64,000 bases of DNA from Rhabdophis nuchalis (lineage: Eukaryota; Chordata; Lepidosauria; Squamata; Natricidae): contig CM077643.1 in assembly GCA_039707465.1 (NCBI GenBank), forward strand, positions 381,796,419 to 381,860,418, written 5' to 3'. Positions 31,341 through 64,000 of the stretch are shown piece by piece (the stretch's first letter is position 1; every line of letters starts with the position of its first letter). The notes below the pieces were generated by a model. The model had not been told where the DNA came from. It worked only from the letters and a program-made list of their open reading frames with translations, and ran no database searches. Both the position numbers and the translations under genes were made by a program.

Positions 31341-31348
31341 TTATATGC

Positions 31349-34179
31349 TTTTCAATTGACTGTGTCCCATCCTCCTTATGCTGGCCTACCACTCTAATAA
31401 AAACTTGATTTGATTTACTAAATTCAGTGATAGTAGTATGGGTTAGACTTGGGGAATGATGTCTAGATTGTAAATCCAATCCAGTTGGTTTGTTTATATT
31501 TAGATATTAGGTAAACACAGATGACAGCTTCACTAACCAGTTATGTTGTCCAAATAGTATCTGAAATGTTTGTGAACGATTGACATGGCAGACAGGATGC
31601 AAAAAAACTGAGCAATACATGACACATTATTTTTATAAGCATCAGAGATATTAAATACTATTGCAACCAAACAGTATAAATGCCAGAGCAGCCCAATTTT
31701 CCAATTCTAGGCAAGTCTCATTTTGTAGCAACTATCAAATGGCATCAGATGGAAAATAATAAATGGATGCCCATAGAACTGGCAAGGGCAGCAAGTGACA
31801 TCATGTAGGCCATTATGTCATCCAACAAATCATGTGAATAATGTAATTTGCCTTTAATTCATATCATGTGCCCAATGGCATCATTACTGGATTCAGACAT
31901 TGTGCTAAGTCCCTATTTTGGAATATTTGCTTTTTAGTGTAGTATTTCTCAACCTCAGTAACTTTAAGATATGTGGACCTAAACTCCCAGAATTTTCCAT
32001 CCATACAACTTAAGGTTGAGAAACATTAGTTTGGTGTATTCTGTGAACCCTATTTGAATACAGGGTCCTTTCCATGTTTAGCTTAAGCAGGATCTATTCA
32101 TTCAGTCATTGGATGCTTGATTAGAATGCAAGACTCATCTATTTTCCTTGTTCACCACCAATGGTCATTCTACAATGCACTTTTTATTCCTCCTGATAAA
32201 ATCCTGCCTCCCTGGATTTTAATCTCAGGGCCTTTCCCCTCCTTTGTTTTCTCAGATCCTTAAGCATGCCTGAGAAGTTAACCATTAGAAAGATCTACCT
32301 GATACTGGATTTCTACAAAAAGACAAGAAAATTAAGTCTTGAAACCCAACACAGTTGAGTTGAAAGGAGATCATTAGTGTTTCTTTCTCATGCCCATTGG
32401 GATCAATCGTGACATTCTGTACTAAAATGTTTTGCTTAGTGTGTCTGTATCTATGACTCAGGAACTGAAGTCAATTCTAATTCTATCTTATCCCTCTGGC
32501 ATAGAATTCAGTGATCACAATTCATCTACACAACGACCCTGAAGGATATGTTAGACTAAGAACGACATTGGCATGCTCATCCTCTGAATTCTGCTGAACG
32601 AGAATTCCAGGATTAAATTCAGTTTGCAGTTAGTTTAAAACAACAGATACCAAGGTGATAAAGAGATGAACTTATTCCTTTTTTATATTGTTCCTTCTTA
32701 TTAGAATTATTTATTCATTTCAGGGGTGTGGGGAAGTATAGTATTTTTTCCCCTAATTTTGTACTTACCAATTGCAGGGGTCTAAGGCTATAAATAATAT
32801 TGTTGTATTAATAGTAGCAATTAATAAGAATAAGCATGACACTGTAATTATTTTTTCCTAATTGTTTTGCTCACATTTTTCTCAAGAAGCTTTAAAGCTA
32901 TCTTCTAGGGAAGTCAATTATCACTGACTCCCTATTATACATGGCAGGTGCCAATTGGTAACTTATCTAGACCAATCTATTGACAGCGTAAGTTGTTTTA
33001 TTTAGAACCTGGATATGGTATCTACTCTTTTTAACAGATCTTGCACAAAATTGAGCTCTTGCATGAATCCTTATTTATTTCTGTTCAGGACCCTGGAGAA
33101 GCAGCCAAATTCAATGTGCTTCGGGGCACAAGCAATACTTTTTATTCAATCAGGGTCCTTTCCCATCTTCCCACCTACTTTCCCCCTTCAGCTGACCTGA
33201 TGCTCCGGCCAAATCTTAATTTGCAGCAATAGCCAGAAGATTGCGCTGCCTCCCAGGGGATTCTGTTAGTCTTAATCCCTTGGAATGAAACCTCTCAGGT
33301 AGCCTCCTGCCTGGCACCTGTGGAACTCTCAGCTGGGTTTTCATACGATCGGCAGAGAGCACTGCTACAGCTTTTAAATGGCCCGTTCTTTTCCCTGGAG
33401 GCTATGCTCAAAGAGATACTCTCCCCAGCGTTTCCCAACTTAGGCAAATTTGAGACGTGTGGTCTTCAACTCCCAAAATTCCCCAGTGAGAATTACTACT
33501 GGGGTCTCCTGGGAGTTGAAGTCACACATTGTAAACGTGCCAAGATTAAGAGACACTGATTTAGGAACGCATTGACACTTATCCAGCAGCCCTTCACTTC
33601 AGCTTTATAAAGACGTTTATATCTGAGCCGCTAGATAACGAATAATTCATTTTTCCGAGGGACGTTTTTTTGCAACTCGGATACACGGTGCCTAGGAGTA
33701 GGAGAGGACAATGCATAATAAGGAAAAGCCGAGTCATGTTATGCTTTCAAACAAAGCTGGCAAAGGCTGCCCGCAGACTGGCATGCATATTTCCGGAATG
33801 AATATGTGATGGATCTGAATGAGCAACCATAGTGGTAAACATAGTAACTTTCTGAATTGGCATAAAATGCTAGACACTAGTAAGATAGCATCAAGTGGTT
33901 GGTAATTCAGCATGTTTTGGGAACCAACATAATCTTAAACCCCAATATGATTGTTTTGGGTCCATCATATTATTTAACCACAACAAATGTAGGGGGAGAC
34001 CTTGGAGTCTTGCAAATTCCTGCTGAGGGAGTCCCAACATAAAGACAAAAGCAAGACATACATTGCCTTCTTGCGAAAACCATGGCCCTCCGAGGTGCCT
34101 TTCCCACATAGAGAATAACAAGCTTTGAAAACGCTGCATACAGAAATGTAGTATTTAAATTTATTCCAAAGAATATTTG

Positions 34180-34180
<1 letters not shown>
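31349..34180. other. Intergenic DNA, no gene seen
   Basis: AT-rich sequence without recognisable exons. It contains two degraded hairpin MITEs (about 31940-32031 and 33427-33559), which have lost most of their arm complementarity. Confidence 0.45.

Positions 34181-34183
<3 letters not shown>

Positions 34184-34273
<90 letters not shown>
34184..34273. repeat. (TA)n microsatellite
   Basis: About 45 uninterrupted TA units. A second, shorter TA run lies at about 34383-34401. Confidence 0.98.
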
Positions 34274-34276
<3 letters not shown>

Positions 34277-34409
34277 AGTTTTATGAGCTGATCAATAAAT
34301 TTAAATTTGAGAGACCAAGATAGATCTATTTCGAGCTTATTAGCTCTCAACAGTTGGCCACACCCACTGGGATTCGAACTGGATATATATATATATATAT
34401 ATTCCACAT

Positions 34410-36588
34410 TTATGTTTCCACACTTATGTTTCCAAAAAACATTACATGGAAAAAAACGTTCACGAAGACAGCATGAGGTCTACCTTGAAGCTGCTGGGGG
34501 CACTGCCAGAATCGGATGACCCCTGGGAAAGACACCCCTCCCCCTTTCACACATGTATAAAGTTTTGCAGCAAAGTCCCCAAAGGAAAGAGAGGGGGGAA
34601 AAAAAGAAGAAGAACCAGTTCCGGCTTGTGCATTACGTCATTGAGGGAGGGGATCCAGTGAAGTCTGAGAGGTAGAGGAGACTGGAAATGGCCCCTCCTC
34701 CCCTCCTGTCCCTTCCATCTTGTGGTAAAATTGAAGGAGCAGATTTACATTCCAAGAGCGTGTTGTGGCCTCTAGGCTTGTTTTGAGATACTGAGGATTG
34801 TTTTCGATGGTAGGACCGGTTTGCTCTCTTGGTCAGTGAGAACCCACTCCTGCTTCCCACCGAAGAAAACCAGGATCTGGGCACCTGCAAGGGCCAAACC
34901 AGGTTATCACAGCAGGCTATTTTGTTTTTGAACCTAGCCATCAAAAATAAAAACAATTCAGCATCAATGCTAGAAAACTAGTGACTTTAAATTTGCATGC
35001 ATTTAAATGAATGAACATATACTTGAGAAATGGCCTTCTCTTGTTCCCTTTTTCTTGGGAGCTGAAATAGATTTGAGTGGAAATTTTCAAGCAAATGTCG
35101 ATAACTCAAAACATCCTTGTAAACGCTGGCACAAATATTCTCCTAATGTAATGCCCTCTTCCTCTATTCTTTCTTTCGTGTTGTTGTTGTTTTTTGTAAT
35201 TAAACCATGGAAGCAAATTCATGAATGAGGCGTCTAACATTGGCTGTAAGACACGAGAGCATAAAGCAGATCTTCTCATTTCAGAGGCAGTATACCTTTA
35301 AGAAATAGTTGCTGGGAGCAAACTACAGAAAGATGCTCCATTCATAGGCTTTACCGAGCCTTCCGATTGGCTGCGACTGTTACAAAGAAAATGCCAGACT
35401 AGATACATTGGGCCTTGAGTGTGACCCATCCACATGAATTATAGATGCTGCTGGACTTAAAGGATACAAGGGAAAAAAACCTGCCTGTGAAATGTTAAAC
35501 TTGGCCAATGAATACTTCAAAACAAAAATTTGGCTCACGTTTTCTGGCCAAAGGTACTCTTTCTATTAAACCCAGCGTTTTGGAAATGGAGCTCCTTTTA
35601 CAACTGAATTTTGGAGTTTGGAATTTCAGACCCGAGTTGGTGCAATGTTTTATTTTAGCTGTCCAGCACCTTACCTCTGAAGAGCTAGGAAAGTGGGAGG
35701 TGGGGGAATTCTCAGGAATGGATTGCATTACATGGCTTTGCCTCACATATCAAACCACCCACCCGGTGCACTGTACCCTTTGTTCAAAACCCTGCTGTCT
35801 GGGTTTTGTAGCTGGTCCTTGCTCAAAGACAATACATTATTGTACTGACTGGCTGGTGAATCTAATGGAGAAAATATAAAAGATTGGAGCTGAATAGGAG
35901 ATCGTTTACATTCTAGCTTAGGGGAGAAATCGGAGACCGCCCTCCAAGTCTAATCGGGGTGAGTCTAGGATAGGGTTTCAGTTCTGGAAGATCCTGAATG
36001 AATGCTGGCAATCATCTCATACCAGGAGCAGAGATTATTTCCTTCATGGTGATAACCCTGCTGGTCCTCCTCCTAACTCCACCGTCCACCCTCTGCTCCA
36101 GTTCCCAGGAAGACTGCTATTAAGTTCCCGTGATGACTGCAGCAGTACCTTTGCGAGCTGGGAAATGCCCAGGTATTTGGTGGCAGGAAAAATAAGATAC
36201 TTATTTAGATTTCACCTCCTTTTTAAAAAGAAAAATCAAGCCTGAACATTGAAAACCCCACAACTGGAAATGGGGGCAGCAGCTTTTCTAAAGGCGCTTC
36301 CTCCATTGCAACGGAACTTCCTGCCTTCTAATCTTTTCGTACAGATTAGGGGCTCGGTTTTGCAACCCAGGATTTGAAAAAAGATGCCCAATGGGTCCTT
36401 CCTGGTACAATTTCCACCAACCCCAGCCCTCCAAACTGGCTGCGGTGGGTTCAGTTGCAGGACATCATTACCCACTGAGGCAGGAAGTAGCCATTCCTCA
36501 ACTTGGCGAGGCTGGGCAATCTGTCTACTGAATCCGGCTCAGTCACCCCTTTTACACGTTCTAATCACAAGCCACCCAAAGTCCCATT
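34410..36588. other. Intergenic DNA, no gene seen
   Basis: No coding exon, RNA gene or repeat family was recognised. Confidence 0.4.
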
Positions 36589-36596
36589 CTCTACTG

Positions 36597-36736
36597 CAGA
36601 GTTTCCCAACCCTGGCAACTTTTAAGACGTGCGGACTTCAACTCCCAGTATTCCCCAGTCAGCATGGCTGGCTGACTGGGGAATTCTGGGAGTTGAAGTC
36701 TGCACGTCTTAAAGTTGTCAAGCTTGGGCAATCCTG
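36597..36736. mobile_element. Hairpin hAT MITE
   Basis: Arms with GACTTCAACTCCCAG and termini CAGAGTTTCCCAACC / AGCTTGGGCAATCCTG, moderately diverged. The flanking 8-mers are ctctactg (36589-36596) and ctctaatg (36737-36744). Confidence 0.8.
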
Positions 36737-36999
36737 CTCTAATGGGAATGGCACAGTTGGCTGCCACAACCCCATGCTAGCTCAGCTGCCCTTCTCTAAA
36801 TGGGTGTCCTACCCTATGGGCCTTCACAAACGCAGCCTTGCTGGAGCTGAAATAAAATCTCATTGCACAGAAGCAAAAAGCAAAGAACTTTTTGATATTT
36901 GAATGTGACATTTCAAGGCTTGGGAATTTTGATCGTTTTTGAATTCAGTTTTGTAGAAAAGTGTTAAAAACAACCTTGACCTCCGGCTGAAGAGGGCAA

Positions 37000-37005
37000 T
37001 TTATT
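37000..37005 (-). terminator. VPS37D: Candidate VPS37D polyadenylation signal
   Basis: The minus strand reads AATAAA here, about 1.5 kb after the VPS37D stop. The stretch 37010-38513 has no recognised repeat and could be the 3' UTR. Other signals are possible. Confidence 0.3.
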
Positions 37006-38513
37006 TTCTGGCCAGCTCTGAGGAGATCAAGAGAGCCAGGGCTGTCTGCTGGGAATGGCCGGATGCACCCTTACATCCCTGAGCAGGGAAATAAATAACA
37101 GTACTGTATTATCTACAACCTGGAAGGCCACCACAGAGAGGAAAAGCCAAAAACAGTGACTCACTCAGAGATACTGTGGGCAGCCTCCACAGAGGCGAAT
37201 ATGAAAAGTGATCCATTTTACATTCTAATCAAGGAGAGTTTTGCTGGCCACTGGATAGGAAGCCAATAGCACTCCTGGCCATGTTCCGTTTATTCTCCCT
37301 TCACTTCCAACGGGATCTTGGCTTGGCTAACGTCATCTGTATTGTACCCTCTAAGTCCAATCACACCTATAATTGCTTGAGGGGAAGGGATTAAAATTAG
37401 GAGAACCTTAATATTTTTTTTTCCAGTTCAAATCTCCCTCCTTGCCGTCCCCAGAATTTCACCCTTCAGTTTTGTTTCTTTTTTTGTTTTTTTAGCAAGC
37501 ACATCGCATCAAGAGAAAAGTTTGCTTGAAAATATTTCCTTGCTCCCTTCCCCACCCATCCTGGAAGGCATGTTCCCCACAGAGCATCGTGGGGCTGCCT
37601 CATCTCTCCCGTTTATGCATACCCTGTTGAGACCGTGTGCCTATGCTGGTACTAACCCATTCTCTAGCCGCGGCATAAACTTTGGGCTAAAATGTTCTAC
37701 CCTGTGCTTTGCAACCTCAAACCCCCTCCCCATCACATCAATAGACCCCTCCCCACTTCATCTGCAGACCCCCCCCCCTTTGCCCCAGTAGAAAAAATGA
37801 ATAGGAAGGGGGGCAATTTAGCTCCAAAAACTGCCCCCTCCAAACAGTTGGCCTACCCTTCCTTTCTCCACCCCCTGGAAATGTGCTGTGCGCTAGTCCC
37901 TACTACCCCCACCCCCACCCCCGTCCCCTGCCATGTATGTTCTCTTCCTACTTGCTACTGAAATTGAGTCCCTTGTGCGACAGAGAAGATCAGCCAGCCG
38001 ACTGCCTGGAGGGGGGTAGAGATAGCCCTGCCTGAAATTGATCACACCCAGCATCCAGAAAAGCAACAAGCAGTTTGCAAGAGGTTCCCCCCCCCCCCTA
38101 ACTCGAGAGATAGGCGTAATGAGTGCATGATGGTGAATTCAGGCTCCCGAAAAAGAAGGGGGGAAGAAGCGACATAACTTTCCTTATTTCTCAAGTGGGA
38201 AAGGGGGAGGCAGGGCACAACTCCCTGCGGTCTTGGCCACCTATACATAGAGTTAACACTGGATCGACCCAGCCAGCCAAACTGCCTGGGGAGGTGGGGG
38301 ATGGGGATGGGGAGGAAGAGTGGAGATGGAATCTAAATTATTTTGGCAGCCAGAGAGAAAAGGGAGCCAGCTCTCTGCCATATGCCCACCCCTAACTCCC
38401 ACCAAGTCTGGGAAGGTGGAGTTCTTGGCAGGCTGGCATCACACCTCAGACTCTGGCCCATCGTAGCTGGTGTCAGAGGCTCTGGTCAAAATGTCCCGTT
38501 GGTGCTGTGGCAG

Positions 38514-61911
<23,398 letters not shown>

Positions 61912-62330
61912 GATGTGGACGGAGCAGACGGAGCGGCCGCACCTGGAGGAGCGGGATCCTGCACCTGCACCTGCACCGCCGCCGCAGACCGCCAGAGGGC
62001 GGCCCCGCCGCTCTTAAAGGGGCCGCCTCCGCCGAGCTTCCCTTGTTTCGGCTGGGGAGGAGGGTGGGCGCGGCAGAAAGTCGGCGCAGGCGGCGGCGAA
62101 GGAGGGCGTTAATTGCACGTGCTGGGCAGCCCCCTCCTCTCCAAGGAGGAGAGCAGACAAAGGGGGAGGGGGCTCTGCTGCCTGGGAGGCAGAGGGAGCG
62201 TCTGAGCATGTGTAAAGTACACCCAGCCCGTCGCCGCGTGCGAGGGGTCTGGGGGGGGGGGGGCGTGGAGAGAAAGGATGCGTTCTGCGCCGTGAAAATG
62301 GGACTGTCGCTTGGTGGCTGCAAGCGCGTG
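61912..62330 (-). promoter_or_regulatory. VPS37D: VPS37D promoter / CpG-rich region
   Basis: Very CpG-rich sequence upstream of exon 1, without a TATA box. It includes CCGCCGCAG-type GC boxes near 61975-62010 and a CACGTG E-box at about 62117-62122. The transcription start cannot be set from the sequence. Confidence 0.55.
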
Positions 62331-62465
62331 TCGCCTCCTCTTTGTGCTAAGCTTAAGGCAGGCAGGGCCATGGAGGCGGGAATGGCCGGCTTGTTGGGAG
62401 GTCTTTATAGCCTTGTTTCGTTTTAGGGATGATTAACTGATTCAATCCTCCATCAGCCTTTAGAA

Positions 62466-62602
62466 CAGTGTTTCTCAACCTTGGCGACTTTGAAGTCCTG
62501 TGGACTTCAACTCCCAGAATCCCCCAGCCAGGTGTGCTGGCTGGGGGATTCTGGGAGTTGAAGTCCACAGGACTTCAAAGTCGCCAAGGTTGAGAAACAC
62601 TG
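62466..62602. mobile_element. Hairpin hAT MITE, CAGTGTTTCTCAACC type
   Basis: The most perfect hairpin in the window, with termini CAGTGTTTCTCAACC / GGTTGAGAAACACTG and the loop AGGTGTGCT. The duplications are identical (ctttagaa at 62458-62465 and 62603-62610). Confidence 0.93.
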
Positions 62603-62702
62603 CTTTAGAAGGAGCCCGAAGCAGGGTATGGGGTAACTCTTCATGGTATCCTCATCACAACACTGTGAGGTAGGCTGGTGCTGGGCAAAATGAACAGATC
62701 TC

Positions 62703-62740
<38 letters not shown>

Positions 62741-62741
62741 A
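62703..62741. repeat. (GAT)n microsatellite
   Basis: About 12 GAT units. Confidence 0.97.
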
Positions 62742-62847
62742 TAAATTTATATGCTATCTGGTGCTGGGAAGTTCATCTCATGAGCCCCATGGTCCAGTGG
62801 GGATTTGAACCCTTTGACCCCTTAATCCCATTTGGTGCAATTAACAT

Positions 62848-63240
62848 TCAATACAATACAATACAATAGCAGAGTTGGAAGGGACCTTGGAGGTCTTCTA
62901 GTCCAACCCCCTGCCTAGGCAGGAAACCCAATACCATGGCTATCCAACATCTTCTTAAAGACTTCCAGTGTTGGGGCATTCACAACTCCTGGAGGCAAGC
63001 TGTTCCACTGATTAATTGTTCTAACTGTCAGGAAATTTCTCCTCCATTCTAAGTTGCTTCTTTCCTTGATTAGTTTCCACCCATTGCTTCTTGTTCTGCC
63101 CTCAGGTGCCTTGGTGAATTGACTCCCTCTTCTTTTTGGCAACCCCTGAGATATTGGAACACTGCTATCATGTCTCCCCTAGTCCTTCTTTTTATTAAAC
63201 TAGACATACCCAGTTCCTGCAACTGTTCTTCATTCCTAGT
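62848..63240 (-). mobile_element. CR1 LINE 3' end
   Basis: The minus strand encodes EEQLQELGMSSLIKRRTRGD, FQYLRGCQKEEG, then (after a frame change) RTRSNGWKLIKERSNLEWRR and WNSLPPGVVNAPTLEVFKKM, followed by the 3' UTR and an ATTGT repeat tail. Confidence 0.87.
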
Positions 63241-63672
63241 AGATGGTTTTGCTGTTGTTAGTTGCGAAGTTGTGTCCAGCCCATCTTGACCCCATGAACG
63301 TTCCTCCAGGTCTTCCTGATCTCTACCGTCCTCTGGAGTCCATTTAAGCTCACGCCTACTGCTTTGGTGACTCCATCCAGCCACCTCATTCTCTGTCATC
63401 CCCTTCTTCTTTTGACCTCAGTCGTTCCCAGCATCAGTTTCTTCTCCAGTGAGGCTTTTCTTCTCATTAGGTGGCGAAAGTATTTGAGTTTCATCTTCAG
63501 GATCTGGCCTTTTGAAGAGCAGTCAGGGTTGATCTCCTCTAGGACTGACCGGTCTGATCGCCTTGCAGTCCAAGGGACTCGCAGGAGTCTTCTGCAGCAC
63601 CATAGTTCAAAGGCCTCAATTCTTTGGCGCTCAGCCTTCCTTATGGTCCAACTTTCACAGCCATACATTGTA
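63241..63672 (-). mobile_element. BovB/RTE LINE 3' end
   Basis: The minus strand encodes the BovB C-terminus: MYGCESWTIRKAERQRIEAF, LWCCRRLLRVPWTARRSD, and after a frame change RMRWLDGVTKAVG and WRNVHGVKMGWTQL. It ends CAACTAACAACAGCAAAACC. It is much better preserved than the copy at 25900-27370. Confidence 0.88.
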
Positions 63673-64000
63673 AAAGGAAAGTAGATGGTTTAAGCACCCT
63701 TTTATAAATCCATCAAAGTGCCAGTTGAAGAGAAACTGCCCTGAATTCTCTTTCCAGGGCCAATGTGGAGAGGTAGGATTCCTGAAAAAGCATCCAGAGG
63801 TTGCTTTGGCTTGCCCAAATCCCTGGCATTTGGGAAGTGTCTCCTAGGTTGGAGGGCCAACCCTGTACTAACTTTCCTGAATGGATTTCGTCAAGCTGTT
63901 TGGTGATCATAGTTTCCAGGATGATTATAAACATTTATTTGTAAAAGGGCGAAAGATTTATACGATCTGAAGAGAAACCAGAGTATGATGAAAAGAATAA
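63673..64000. other. Right edge, no feature recognised
   Basis: No exon or known repeat was recognised. It may continue the BovB element upstream, but the reading is not convincing. Confidence 0.35.

Noticed and set aside
34184..34401. A Tyr/Ile-repeat protein frame.
   Set aside because: It is a translation of the (TA)n microsatellite.

Overview
The window is nuclear DNA from a squamate reptile (lizard or snake). Three lines of evidence point there. The genes are split by vertebrate-type introns. The repeats form a characteristic squamate mix: Sauria-type tRNA SINE, BovB/RTE, L2, CR1 and L1 LINEs, a BEL/Pao LTR element, SPIN and many hairpin hAT MITEs. The protein-coding genes are the Williams-syndrome-region genes MLXIPL, DNAJC30 and VPS37D. 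The species cannot be named from the sequence alone.

Layout. Positions 1-4655 lie upstream of or within MLXIPL and hold a Sauria SINE, an L1 3' end, a hairpin MITE, a MIR-like SINE and an L2 fragment. Positions 4656-11312 (+) carry the last eight recognisable coding exons of MLXIPL (ChREBP), including the bHLH-zipper and the C-terminal dimerisation and localisation domain. All splice phases agree, and a plausible ATTAAA signal lies near 11522. Positions 11800-18950 are retroelements: CR1, L2, and a 4.36-kb BEL/Pao element with two LTRs and a 6-bp target duplication. Positions 20190-21393 hold a CCAAT/NRF1-type promoter and the intronless DNAJC30 gene (+). Positions 21394-38513 are mostly intergenic with old and young repeats. 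Positions 38514-61911 (-) carry VPS37D in four coding exons, spread over 23 kb because its introns are full of transposons. A GC-rich, CpG-rich region surrounds its first exon. The right end has CR1 and BovB fragments.

Gene roles. MLXIPL is a glucose-responsive transcription factor, DNAJC30 a mitochondrial J-protein, and VPS37D an ESCRT-I subunit. They form a chromosomal neighbourhood, not a functional pathway. The order here (MLXIPL+, DNAJC30+, VPS37D-) differs from the human order as I remember it (MLXIPL-, VPS37D+, DNAJC30-, BUD23+), and no BUD23 exon was recognised.

The most interesting signals are in the mobile DNA. Many near-perfect hairpin elements are flanked by 8-bp duplications that nearly always have TA at the two central positions, the signature of Buster-group hAT transposases. 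A short SPIN copy has a perfect duplication. Two different hAT elements sit back to back at one target, giving three copies of the same 8-mer. A pair of short L1-like retroposons carries only the end of an ORF1-like frame plus a 3' UTR, each with a long target duplication. A tandem repeat inside the BEL element carries four CTCF-like cores. All identifications rest on reading the sequence and on recalled family knowledge; no database search was run.
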